A DNA stretch of 64,000 nt from the NCBI GenBank assembly GCA_022478985.1, contig JAKSZP010013291.1, forward strand, positions 1 to 64,000, in the 5' to 3' direction. The stretch's first letter is position 1. Each line of letters starts with the position of its first letter. Under the pieces are notes generated by a model, which was given only the letters and a program-made list of their open reading frames with translations, was not told the DNA's origin and did no database searches. The DNA is from Massospora cicadina (Eukaryota > Entomophthoromycota > Entomophthoromycetes > Entomophthorales > Entomophthoraceae). This document shows positions 44,986 to 56,710 of the stretch, piece by piece. The position numbers and the translations under genes are program-made.

Positions 44986-46220
44986 ATTAGTCAGGATGAA
45001 ACAACATTATTGGGTGATCCCATATCCAAGATTCATAGCTTGGACCTATTGAATTACCACTTCCACCTTAGATATAATAACACTAAACTTCAGTGAAAGG
45101 CTGACTACTTTTTAAGGGAATGTTTATTGAGCTTTCTGGAAGTCTTAAGATATTTCTCCTTGATCTCCAAAAGACAGTGGACGATTGAGAAGGGTCAGAT
45201 CAACAGGTCAAGATAACAATCAGCATCAATAGCTGTATTGATTATCCTGGGAAATTTAAAAACTTGACTAAGGTAAGTACTTTCAGGAATCTGGGCTTCA
45301 TTGATATACTCAGAATCTATAAGGTCTGTATTTGTGAGCTCATCAGATGAATCTAAAATGTAATACTTTATATCTATGTGACCCCTTCAGAGTCCTAGGG
45401 TTTATACTTAATTCAAGCTTGATTAGTAATCAGCAATGTTTTGCTTTCAGGTACTTTGGATTAGTTAGCTTAAAATTATTGGTCCTAATAATCTTCCTTT
45501 TCCCTGATTGGAAAGGGAAGGGCTTTTTATATCACATATCCACAGTGTGGTTAATATTCTTACAGTAATTACATCTTGGCTTTTCCTCTTCTTAGGCTTT
45601 GCTTCCTCCACGGTATAAAAATGGGTTTTGTGAAGGCCTCTAGGGAGGTCTCTGTCTTGGTTTTTCAAATATTTGAGCAAGGCTTCTTTAATATCCAAAT
45701 CTAAATTTTATCTTTGTTTGACGGATGCAACATGCATGGCTAGGTTGAAGTTATTGTGTAAACCAGCAGCAACGGCGGTTACAGAATCATCTGATGTAGG
45801 CACATTAAAGGCCAACAGCGTTTGAACTTGATATAAACGTGATCTGAAAATTCAGCAAAGGTTTTATTATGGTGTAGCTCAATTCTCATGAAGGCTTGTT
45901 TATTCATACCCAAGCTCTGTTTTAACCTGAATTCTTTAATTAGCGTCTCTTTTTTTCTCTCCAGGTATGTAGGTCGTCTATATGAGGAATAATAACCTCT
46001 TGAGCCATGCAGCTTAAACGAGATAAATTATGCCTAACCCTATAATGATTAGTTTCGCCACCCATTGCAGCTTCATAGACCTAGAAGAAAGATGTGATGC
46101 TCCCTTCGTCAGGTGTAAACTTGTCCTTAAATGTAAGCTTAAAGGTAGTGGCCTCTAATCCTGTAATGACTTTTATTCTGAGAGCTTCAGATATGGTAAT
46201 GTTGCAAGTGGTTTGGCCAA
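44986..46220 (-). pseudogene. LTR-retrotransposon gag fragment (E)
   Basis: Minus-strand pieces: EFRLKQSLGMNKQAFMRIEL and NKTFAEFSDHVYIKFKRCWP (45930-45830), YLKNQDRDLPRGLHKTHFY, and CNYCKNINHTVDM-stop (45576-45535), a zinc knuckle whose last Cys codon has become TGA. No protease or LTR was identified. Sequence does not resemble the gypsy A gag at a glance, so this is probably another family; it might be what lay next to gypsy B before the LINE. Confidence 0.55.
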
Positions 46221-47008
46221 CCACCATTAAATGCAATATATATATTTTAATATGTATATCTTTTTATTAAATAAAGAGGGATTTAAAGGCTTAAGGAGTC
46301 TCAAGCGCGCGGCCCTTGGCATCATAGGGAGTCGCCAAAGTTGTTTTAAATTATATTTTGGTGCTTTTGCCTTGTTGCCATATATTAATGGATATGGTAG
46401 ATTAAATCCTATAACCCCCCAGTGCAAACTTTACTCCTTCAATATAATGTTCGCTTGGGCTTCTGGCCTCAGCTTCATATCTGATCTAATTTTCCTAAAT
46501 CTTTAACCTTTTATTTTCTCTCCACGCCAGAGTAAAATATTTGGTATGAGGAGCTTTATTATGATAGCCATCCGCTGAAATCTTATTGCAATTATTTAAT
46601 CATAACTACAATAAATTCTATCAAGCTCTAGTTATTTGCTCGATTAGCCTAATTTAGATCATTAGCTCACTAGTCAGCCAAATTTGATAAAACTTATTAT
46701 ATATAAAATACACCAATAGGAATGCTAGTTGAAGAAGAGTAGCTGGGTTTAATTCAAAGGGTAAAGGGATCTTTTTTCCTACGTTTCTGCAGTGACCCTA
46801 TCATGAAGAGTAGAAATCTTAATGAGTCATTAAGCCTTTTCCAGTACCTGATACTACATTGTGCGTTTGTTAATTTCCTAATAAAAATACATCTTTCAAA
46901 AAGATTGCCTTTCTTGCAAGTTCATCAAGGTTACTGTCTTCAAACAGTACCTTATCATCCTGAGTTAATTATTTGTGTCACAAAATTTGACTTCTAATTG
47001 CCAATTTA
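46221..47008 (+). repeat. Probable 5' LTR region of gypsy D (bounds uncertain)
   Basis: Ends with aatttagca immediately before a PBS-like ttgtggtgctcactaaaggg. Contains TATA-like runs (tattatatataaaat, 46692). The 5' edge and the partner LTR could not be fixed. Confidence 0.4.
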
Positions 47009-47436
47009 GCATTGTGGTGCTCACTAAAGGGACCTCACAATAACTCCAGTAGTTTGATTTTAATAAAGTATGGGTTCTGTGGATTCTGTTGATCGGTTTC
47101 CTTTGGTGGAAGTAGTACAATTAGTTGAAGTTGAATTTGTCACCTTGGCAAACCAGGAACCCAGTCCAATGATGTTTACCAAGTATGAGTGGCTTTGAAT
47201 GCTAATATTGACCAAATTTTAGATACTATAATTGTTTACAACCTTCAAGTGAAAGAATTAGCTAAGAAAACTAAACCGCAATGACACAAACCCTAAAGTG
47301 TTGTATGTAGATATGACAATAGCTGTTCAAACTGATATGTATTTGTACTATGTCATGGAGGCTTTAGAACTTAGAGTGAAGACCCGATCCAGAAGGTCAA
47401 GACCCTAGTGTTATGGATTAGGCTGTTAGGCGTTAA
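47009..47436 (+). pseudogene. gypsy D: PBS and gag start
   Basis: tggtgctcacta at 47014 matches the PBS core of elements A and C. The following frame (MGSVDSVDRFPLVEVVQLVE, from 47070) looks like the start of gag. It is broken by stops and cut at about 47436 by the GC-richer insert. Confidence 0.5.
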
Positions 47437-47480
47437 ACTGGGCTCCCAGTAAGGGTGCGCAAGCACCCAGTAGAGAGCCC
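47437..47480. repeat. Nested hairpins at the edge of the insert
   Basis: actgggctcccagt (a 6-bp stem) and gggtgcgcaagcaccc (6-bp stem with a GCAA loop) lie inside an outer gggctc..gagccc pair, giving a cruciform-like fold. Confidence 0.65.
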
Positions 47481-49060
47481 ATAATGCCATAGTCACAGCA
47501 GTCTGAATGACTTATAGGAGTGAATTTATATTGGAGATGTGAGGAAAGTAAAAGTTCATTAATGTACCAAAGGCCACCAAGGCAAACCAGATGGTTACAA
47601 TGGGGGCAACTGCGAGTCTTGTGAGGGCAACCCCCAAGGGTGGGAGAGGCAGGGAGGACAATGAATCCTCATGGGCTTGCAGTTGTTGGCCTTTGGATTC
47701 AAGCAAGTGAGATTTCAAACCAGTGAGGGGTGACGCAGGGGCCACTGCACAATCAAAGGAGAGATCAGAGGAGGAATGTGAACTGTGAAGGGGTTGGGAC
47801 TGAGCTTCCCCTGAATGGGGTGCTCCAGGCCCCACAGGTGGGCTGAACCACCAGCGGCTTAGTCAGATTTATACCTGGAGGCCACAATCGGCGGAGCAGG
47901 GCTTTGGTGCTTCTCCAACAGGGGAACAGTTTCAGAAATCACATAAGTAGAGCAGATGAAAGGGTTCATGTAAAATGGATATACAACAATGAACAAGACA
48001 GCGGATTCATCATTGGGGGCAAGCTGGTTCATTACACCTATGATCCACCACCACATGGCAGTGTCAAGCAACCAGGTGATCCGGTCAGCAAACATCGGGA
48101 TAAGGACTTGGGTGACAGCATGCTTTTCCAGACTAATTAGCAGAATTTTTTAACAAAAGTAAAGCGGATGGAGGCCGCGGCAAGCTGTATGGGGTAATTG
48201 AGGTTTTATTGAGTGAAAAGCGTGAAAAGATAAGAGAATGAACCAACAACTGCCCCTGGGCAGTGCAGTTGCCTTTAGTACTGGGCGAATCGCATAGTGG
48301 AGGTATCATGGGATTGGTCATTTGTGGTTTGGCGCTGGGATTTGGTTGGTTAGCAGGGAGGGGTGGAGGGAAGCTCAAAAACTTGGCAAAAATCGAATAA
48401 CCTTTGCAAATTTTTCTGCATTTTTGGTAATAAACCAAGTTGATGGTGCCAATCTGGGTCCTGATTATCTGATTTGGCTTGTTTTCATGATTCAGATTTT
48501 CTGTATTTGTCCTAAAGCGGCTGCTGTGATTAGCTGTTCATGACCTGGTTCAAAATCTCAAATGAGCTATTTGTGTAATCCAAACTTTCTAGATCTGTCC
48601 TGGAGAGCTGGGGCAACAGGTCTGAGTCATTTGGTGCCTGGTTTGAGATCCAAGTTGTGCCCCAACCTGATTTCTGGCACCAGAAAGTCCAGACTGGCTT
48701 TCCCATCCTGGAGTTTGAAGACTGGGTTCTGATGTTAGTGGTTGATATTTCCTCAGAAATTCGACATATTTTGCCTGGGGAATTGGGGGTCCCAGGGGCC
48801 TGACCATGGTCTCTGGTGTGCGCAATCTCTCTGCAGACCCCCTATATTAAACTTACCAGGGTTAATAAGTGGGGAAATAGATGGGAACGGTCTTGTCCTT
48901 GAGGGGGAAGAGCAGTCACCCAGCGCTTGTCTACCACATGTGCCAAGTTGCTCAACTGCGACAGGGGGTCCACTTGGCCCTTGGGACCTCTTTTTGTTTA
49001 GAAGGAGTCTTGCTCCCTATACAGGTGCAGGGGCTATTCTCTAGGACTCACATCAAGTGT
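47437..49060. mobile_element. Unclassified GC-richer insert in gypsy D
   Basis: About 1.6 kb separating two parts of gypsy D gag. Plus-strand frame pieces such as KADGGRGKLYGVIEVLLSEK (about 48160-48220) look coding but match nothing I recognise. Minus-strand open segments (47859-48095, 48133-48438) are Pro/Ser-rich. No target duplication was found. It could be part of another LINE group or a Helitron-like element; the hairpin cluster is at its left edge. Confidence 0.4.
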
Positions 49061-49667
49061 ATGAGAATATCAATATGAAAGCGTAATTTCTAGCTGCTAC
49101 CCAAAAAGTTGATAGTATGAAAATTTTGCTACAGGTGGAACTATGTCATGTTACTACTATGTGGGACTATTTTTATAGTCAATCATTCCCCAGGCTGCTA
49201 CTATCTATGACGAATTTGAAACTTTTTCATTAGAAGCAAATATTGAGGGCAATGAAGCGTGGTGATTGCAGGAAATGCTTATGGTCTTTACCTCCGTTCA
49301 GGTGTTGTTGCTTCAGCTCAGCCAGTTATGTTAGTGACTTCTCACCCTGAGCAATCTGACATGTTAATTGTGAACGTCAAGTTCAACTGGCATGCAACCA
49401 CGCTGGTATTCCTGCGCCAAATCCTGTAGGCACTTCTACTTAAGCTACTCCAACATTTCAAAGCGTTTTATGTCTATGTCTCTCTTAATCACTTTGGAAG
49501 TCATTAGGAGTAACTCAGGACCTTCAGCCACATCAGCATGAAACTCCAGTTCATGTAAGCCCTGTCAAAAGACTGAAGTTTGAAAAAAATCAATTATACA
49601 CACGTTTATCAGTCTCTTTAGAGTTAGCATGGCTGTGGGCGCCCAAGAATGCAAAGTTGGTGACCGT
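49061..49667 (+). pseudogene. gypsy D gag, middle part
   Basis: Continues to the left LTR of element C and resumes at 56711. Frame pieces are Ala/Val/Ser-rich and badly broken. Confidence 0.45.
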
Positions 49668-50224
49668 TGTGATTCCAATATGACTGGACAATAATTGTGG
49701 GACAGCTAGGGCGGATTGGGAAGAATCCTCCAAACATGATATCTGTTACAATTATTTGAGTGCCTCAAGATGAGGCAATATAGGGGTATAACGGGTGTCT
49801 TTGTATTGCCTCTAGAGAAGGTAGTAAGGCAATAAGGTTATGTTGACATTCAATAAATACGAAGTAAATCGCCTACAATTAGGGCGATAGAGAATTAGAG
49901 AATAACAAGCCAAAATTGAGGAGAATCGGTGGAATAGAATAGCCCAGGCTATGAGAGCAGTATCATCTGAAGCCGCTGTATATAAGCGAGATGGGCGATT
50001 GAGAAAGTTTAGGTTGTTAGTAGTAGAGAGAGCATGACAGTGAAAGGTCACTGCAATTATCAGAAATAAATAAAAGAGTTGATTGGGCAATTGATCCTAT
50101 TTTTAGTATATTTTTAAGTGTGTCCAAAAAACTGATGATCCACACAAATTCTGTCTGTTGCTCAGTGGGTCTAACCTGTACAAACAATACATCAGATCCT
50201 AGCAATACCATCCATTTTATAACA
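49668..50224 (+). repeat. gypsy C 5' LTR (557 bp)
   Basis: Begins tgtgattccaatatgactgg and ends ccattttataaca. It matches 56153-56710 along its length, including gtatataagcg (TATA box, 49978) and an aataaataaa polyadenylation-type run (50065). The two LTRs differ at many positions and by small indels, so the insertion is old. Confidence 0.9.
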
Positions 50225-50225
50225 G

Positions 50226-50243
50226 TGGTGCTCACTACAGGGG
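50226..50243 (+). other. Primer-binding site of gypsy C
   Basis: tggtgctcactacagggg directly follows the 5' LTR. The implied tRNA 3' end would be ..TAGTGAGCACCA. Confidence 0.65.
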
Positions 50244-50299
50244 GCCCATTGATCAACCATTAAGTACTAAGAAACTCCAGTTGCCAGCTATGTCTTACA

Positions 50300-51990
50300 C
50301 AGCCTTTGTTACTGGGTAATATTCACAAAACACTGCACCAGACGGGTATGAGGAACTCAAAGTTACCTTAGATTCATTGCTCAAAAATCAGGATGAGTTC
50401 CTTTAAGAATGAAATGCTGTCATGCACCATCTTGATAGCACGTTTAGCCAAATGCTTTTTTGGGACAACACAACAAGGAACTCGCCAACTTTTTGTATGA
50501 TACTACTGAATAGCTGCAGTATGCAGAGCGAAAATTGACCAGCGCCTCTCGCTCTTCTCACTGGGACAAGGATGACCATCAAGAGTGGGCATTATATGAG
50601 GAAGAATATGACGCTGAATGGAGCTACTAACCCAGGATGGTATATGGGATATGACTATGAGTCTGAGCACCAATTCCCTCAAGTAATGACAGTGCCGCAC
50701 ATGGAAGAAGGTCACGCTACCCCTGAAAAGGCGGACATCTCAACTTTTTCTGGTCCAGCTTCTCATCAGGAAACTGCTTTCAGATCTCGAAGCATCCTCA
50801 GTATGGGCCAAAAAATTGTAAACGGGATGAGGAGGTTAATATAAAGAAATTCCCTCCATTTGATCAAAACAAAACATTCATGGTTTCTTCAAATGGTTTG
50901 AATTTGAAGCAGAAGGTGCATCTGCTAGACAGAAGGCTAAATTTTTGATATCTGCCTTGGACGTCAGGAGTGCCAATCAAGTCACCTGTTACCTCCCAAG
51001 TAGCTCTGTCACCTATAAGGATGTGAAAGATACCATACTTCGCCTGTTTGGGGGTACCTCATAAATGTCACAGCGGAAAGCAGATTTCTTAACAATTGAG
51101 TTCCACTAAAATGAGACTCTCCTGGAGTTCGCTGATTGATTAAAAGTAGAAGTCCATGTGCTGATTGATGCAGGGTAATTAGTGGAAGCTGACGTGTGCA
51201 TCGCCATAACCTCCATGGTGAAGCCATATCGAGAGCTTCACAATGTTATTTCCCCACTTCTGGATGATGATGTACCTTTGCTCAAGATTGTACAGTTTTT
51301 GCGTTACATATCCCATAACTTCCCACCACCAAATATGGAACGAAAGACTACTGCCTCTACTTCACCCTCTTATTCAGGAGAAGCTCTCGTCCAGCTCCAG
51401 CTCTGTTTAGAAATCCTTGGCCTTTCTATAACTCTGCGCCTCATCTTCAGCCAAATTATACTCAACGGTTTGATCAGCATCAATGGGCTGATCATGAAAA
51501 GTGTCAGCAGCCCAGCTACCAACCAGGACCTAGCTATGCCAAATGTCAACAATCATTTTACTGACCAGGGCCTGGTTACACCGAATGACCCCAAACTTTC
51601 CAATCTGTACCATTTTATGACAATCAAGGATGTGGCTCTTATGGGGTTAATTGCTATGGATGCGGCCGTCCTGGCTATTTGGCAAAATTCTGCCATAACT
51701 GCCATGTGAACTACATACACCAAGATCTATACTATCAGGGAAAAGATGGAGTGTAGTAGAGATGGGGCCCTCTAACTCCGTGGTACCAACTCAAAATGTC
51801 ACTGAATCAATAGTAGTATACCCTGCAAAAGTCCCTCAGTACGATGATGGGCTTTTATATCAGCAGCCTTTGGAGGAGTAAACGTAGTGACACGAGCTCA
51901 AGACAAGGCGGTAGCAGAAGAAGAGCCCCCAGAACAACAAAAGCCGTATGCCTGTCAAATGCTTGATCAATCTTCTGTGGACAATCTTGA
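50300..51990 (+). pseudogene. gypsy C gag
   Basis: Recognisable parts: capsid-like FEAEGASARQKAKFLISAL and ANQVTCYLPSSSVTYKDVKD (50905-51035), EADVCIAITSMVKPYRELHN (51187-51246), and the knuckle CYGCGRPGYLAKFC (51651-51692), in which the His of CX2CX4HX4C is Tyr. Gag forms the particle and packages the RNA. Stops and frameshifts occur every 100-500 nt. Confidence 0.7.
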
Positions 51991-52129
51991 TTCTGCTAAG
52001 AATGTGCCAACTATTAAAGAAAGTAAACATCACCCTTCCAGTAGACACCATTGTCAAAGAACACCCCAAAATTGGTGAGGGGATAGTGAGTTTTCTTGAA
52101 AAAAGAGATCCTTTAAAAGGCCACATACT

Positions 52130-55100
52130 AAACAGTCAATATTCTTCTTATTCTGAGTGTACGTACTGTGATATTCTTGTTGAGAAAAATAGGGTTTGCG
52201 CTATAATAGATACTGGTGCTCTAGTCAACATAGTTTCCACTAAATTGATGGCTAAATTGACGTTAAACCTGATGTGGACCATTGAATGGTGTATGGAACT
52301 GCTGGAGCAGTAAGCACCATCTCTGAAGGGGCTTACTGTGCGCTACCTCTGCACTTTGGGTCCATTGTCATTGTAGCCTTGATAATTGTGCTGCCAAATA
52401 AAAACTACAACCTGTAGATTGGAACCGCTTTCCTGCATTATTTTGGGGCTGTTGTTAGTATACCAGAGGAGACCCTCGCCATTCTGGGTCAGCGGATTTC
52501 AATTTATTTCACCACTAGCAGAGTACTGAAGGTTTTGGTGCATATAAGTCAAATAAATCTTGCCTATAGTGACAGGGTGATGCCAGTTCACTATTACCGA
52601 CTAAAGCACAAGACTCAACCCTTCCCACAGCAGATATATGAATATCAAGGGATACCTCTTCAAGCTCAGGGCCCATATCTATTCCTTCTGGACATCAAGC
52701 CTTAGTGAACACCAAGTTAGAGGTGGAAGTGCCTATTGGGCTATACGGGGAAGTTATTGGTCTCTATCATCAAACACGGTTTGAGCTGCATGTGGCTCCA
52801 GTGATTATTCTTCCAGGACATGGAGAGATTAAGGTTTTGTTAGCAAACCTCCAGAGAAAACCAATGAAAATCCGCTGACACCAAGCTGTAGCGTATTTAC
52901 ATTTGATTACAATAGATGAGGTCCTTCAGATTTATGATTTTAAGTCACTGGAAGAATTTGGTCTACTAGTCTTGGCACTGACTGGCGTACTAATGGTGGT
53001 ACCATGGTGTAATTAATAGGACAGCTGGAAGAGCAAAAAGACCGAGCAATAGCTTTATTTCAGAGGTACAAGGGGATTTTAGCTGTCAACAATCATGACT
53101 TAGGGTATGCTTGGGGGGTGGTCCAAAGAGTAGACACAGGAGATCATCCCCCTATAAGGTCCCATCTGATCCACCAAGCAAGGGCAGAGGAAGATGCTGT
53201 CACTAACGAAATTGACAAGTTGTTAGAGCAAGGGGTGCTCTAACTATCCAAAATCCCATGGGCTTCACCCATTCTGATTGTAAAAAGAAGGATGGCACCA
53301 ACCGCATATTAATTGATCACCGAAGCTCAATAGTATTACAAAAAGAACTCATAACCTTCGCCAAGGATCAATGGTGCTTTAGATCAGTTAGGGGGAGCCC
53401 GTTATTTTTCAGCGATGGACTTGATATCAGGTTACTAGCAAATCAAGTTACCCATGGAGGAACAGGAAAAATGCAATGTAATCACCTCCAAAGGCCTTTT
53501 TCAACTGACGTGGATGCCTCAAGGGCAGTGCAACGTCCCAGCTACGTTTTAGCGAGCCATGTATACTATTCTTGGTGACCTGAAACTGTCATGCATCCTT
53601 ATATACCTCAACGATATTAAAGTTTTCTCTAAAACTTTTTCAGAGCATCTTGATCATTTAGAAGCAGTATTCCGCTGGCTAACTGAGGCGAACATTAAGA
53701 TTAAGCCTCAAAAATGTGACTTCTTCAAAAATCTGCTAGAATATCTGGGGTTTCATGGTAGACTCTAAATGGCTGAAACCACAACCGGCTAAGGTGGAGG
53801 CCATCAGTAAAATGACTACACATATTTGTAAAAGCAACATTCAGGTATTTTTGGGAATGGTCAGTTACTACTAGCGCTTTATCTCTAATTTTAGCTGTTT
53901 TGGGGGCCACTATTCAAGTTGTTAAAATAGGATGATGTGTTCAAATGTATGGAACATCATCAATACGCTTTTGATACACTTTGTACGGCGTTGACCAGCG
54001 CACCGGTGTTATGCTGTCTGAACTTTGATTGAGAGTTTATCATTCATATGGATGCGTCCCTTTATGCTGTTGGGGCAGTACTTTCTCATAAAAATGACGA
54101 GGAAAATGAGCATCCTGTAGCGTACTGTAGTTAAAGTCTGAACTGCCATGAGCGTAATTATACTGTGACCAAGCGGTAGTGCTTAGCAGTGATCTATGTA
54201 TATAAGCATTCTAGAGCCTACTTGCATGGGGTAAAGTTTAAAGTCGTAACAGATCATGCGTCATTACACTGGTTGCAGAACCTAAAAGAACCTGAAGGCT
54301 GTTTGGCTCAATGGGCTCTTAAGCTGCAGGCTTAAGACTTCAAGATCCTTCATCAGCCAGGAGTAAAGCATTAGAATGCTGACTGTTTATCTCAATTTCT
54401 GACTATTGCAGTGATGGCGGACCTCAGCAACGTGATGTATGATAAGATGCTCAGCAGAAAATATGACGACAAACTGCCCCAAGTGATCAAAGCATTAAAT
54501 GAGATGCAAACGAATACCTTCCAATGGAATGGGCAACTGTACAAGTGTATTGGCAATTCTATGGTGAATTTTCTGTGAATCTCAGCATGGCTGGGAATCA
54601 ATTATGAGCGCCCACAAAGCAGTTGGACATGGTGTAGTGTGTAAGACAATGGAGTAGTTGCGCCCTTGATATTATTGGGAAAGCATGAGATTTAATTTGC
54701 TTAAAACTATTTCCTGTTGTCATCAGTGCCAAGTGGAGAAGCCATTCTGCCATAAGACTTCATATCGTATAATGAAACCACATTTTGCTTGGTACACAGT
54801 TTCCCTTGATGACATTGGTCCCTTGCCAACAGGAGCCAACTGGTGTAAGTACATTCTTGTGGCTATTGACCACTTGACCCAGTGGGTCATAGCAAGGGTG
54901 ATATGAGATTTGGGGGCATTTACACTAGCCAAGTTTGAAATGGAATGCATTATTCAGTGACACGGCTGCCCTCAGTTTATTCTCACTGATAAAGGAACCA
55001 ACTTCATCTCGAATATCCTCCCCAAACTGTACAAGCTTATGGGAATCCACATGTTTCTGATGACCCCATACCACAAGAATTCAATGGAATGGTCGAATGG

Positions 55101-56120
55101 GTGAATGGGGCTCTGGTGAACATACTACAAAAATTAGTAACTGAAGGACCTTTTGATTTTAGCTCTCTAATTTTTACTGCCATGTTCGCCTATAACATTA
55201 GTTAACATTCTGCCATGGGGAAGAGTCCCTTCCAACAACTATATGGATGACTCTCAGCTCTTCTGGCATTACTTTATTTGTGTGTAGAAGACACTGGCAG
55301 AATGGAACCCCACCACTATTTGACTAACCTTGCGAACACTCTGATCAAACTGCAAACCAAAGCATATTCATTCAGCTTAGCCAAGAAGATCAAGAATCAG
55401 GCTGCCAATCAGGTACGTTGTTAACTTTTTGGCAGATATGGACTATTTAAGATGAACGGATTGCGCATGGTTTAGCCCACTGAGCAACGGCCAAACAATA
55501 TGTAGATCGTTGGTCCCTCAATTAGATGTAATAAACTTGTATAAAAATATGAGGCGATCGCTTCAATGTCACTACTATTTATTTTAATATGATCTAACCA
55601 CAGACCCTCTCTGCTCACGTTCTCTACTTCTTCCTACTCAATTCTTCTTTCTTCTACTAAAAAACCTCTTCTTCTCTTCTCTCTCTCTCTCAACCTTTTA
55701 CCCTTGGTATTCCTCAACGGGTTTTGACATATTTCGCTTAGTAATTCTCAATTCACTATCAATGTAGAATTCATTTGGCCCTTGAGGCTTGAGCAGAATT
55801 TCCTTAATTACTGAGCCCTATTACTCGCCCTTGGAGCTCACTTTGCATCTAAATAAAAATTCACTGGAACACTAGCTTATCTCCTAATCATATTTAAATC
55901 TTTACATATGTCATAGCGGGTTGGTGCAGTTCAAGGAAGGTGATATGGTTCTCTTCCATGACCAACATGGGTTCAGGTGGAAACACAAGCTGGACAGTAT
56001 TTTGATTGGTCCATTTGAAGTCATAGAGAAAACTGGGGTCAATGTGTATACCATCAAGGACCTTGCAAGTGGTCAGATCATTAACTGAGTGCATGCAAAG
56101 TTCCTCTGACCATACAAACT
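52130..56120 (+). pseudogene. gypsy C pol: protease, RT, RNase H, integrase
   Basis: Protease: AIIDTGALVNIVSTKLM (52201-52250). RT: from 53258 (KKDGTNRILIDH) to 53768; CILIYLNDIKVFSKTF has YLND for YLDD, and IKIKPQKCDFFKNLLEYLGF follows. RNase H: IIHMDASLYAVGAVLS, RNYTVTKR, VVTDHASLHWLQNLKEPEG (54040-54300). Integrase: CCHQCQVEKPF (zinc), SLDDIGPLPTGANWCKYILV (first Asp), ILTDKGTNF (second Asp), NSMEWSNG (Glu), then GPF/Y end LIGPFEVIEKTG and VHAKFL (55990-56105). A solo LTR splits the integrase at 55419-55906. The polypurine tract tcaagggggtaa lies before the 3' LTR. Many stops; inactive. Confidence 0.85.
55414..55911 (+). mobile_element. Solo LTR (488 bp) inside gypsy C integrase
   Basis: Body 55419-55906, TGTTAAC..TTTACA, flanked by tacgt and tatgt (one mismatch). 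Joining the flanks rejoins NQV to HSGLVQFKEGD in frame, so the insertion is well defined. It contains a TATA-like tataaaaat (55541) and a long pyrimidine tract (55665-55700). Family unknown; no matching LTR elsewhere in the window. Confidence 0.75.
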
Positions 56121-56152
56121 ATAGGAGCCTTATTGTCCAGTCAAGGGGGTAA

Positions 56153-56710
56153 TGTCGCAATTCCAATATGACTGGACAAAAATTATGGGACAGCTAGGGC
56201 GGATTGGGAAGAATCCGCTGAAAATGATGTCAGTTACAATTATTTGAGTGCCTCAAGACGAGGCAATATTGGGATATTTCAGGTTATTATTGGATCGCCT
56301 CTAGATAAGGTGATAAGGCGATGTTGACATTTGATTGATATGAATTAAATCGCACACTATTAGGGCGATAGAGAATTAGAGAATAACAAGCCAATATCAA
56401 GGAGAATCAGTGGAATATAATAGCCCAAACTATGGGAGCAGTATTGTCCAAAGCCTCTGTATATAAGCGAGATGGGCGATTGAGAAAGGTTAATTTGTTG
56501 ATAGTAGAGAGATTGTGTGTGACAGCAAAAGGTTGCTGTATTTATTAAAAAAATTAAAAGAGTTGATTGGGGCAATTTCTCCTATTTTTAGTATATTTTC
56601 AAGTGTGTCCAAAGAACCAAAAATCCCCACATCATCTGTATGTTGCTCTTTGGGTTTGACCTGTACAAATAATATTGGTGGATCCTAACAATACCATCCA
56701 TTTTTTAACA
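56153..56710 (+). repeat. gypsy C 3' LTR (558 bp)
   Basis: Begins tgtcgcaattccaatatgac and ends ccattttttaaca; TATA box gtatataagcg at 56459. Outer flanks show gtgacc (left, separated by two bases) and gcgacc (right), a likely but eroded target duplication. Confidence 0.9.

Noticed and set aside
47437..49060. Helitron call based on the hairpin
   Set aside because: No CTRR end, 5' TC or Rep/helicase motif could be placed; left as unclassified.
52806..53001. Separate ORF in gypsy C as host gene
   Set aside because: It lies between the protease and RT motifs of the same pol and shows no independent start or domain.
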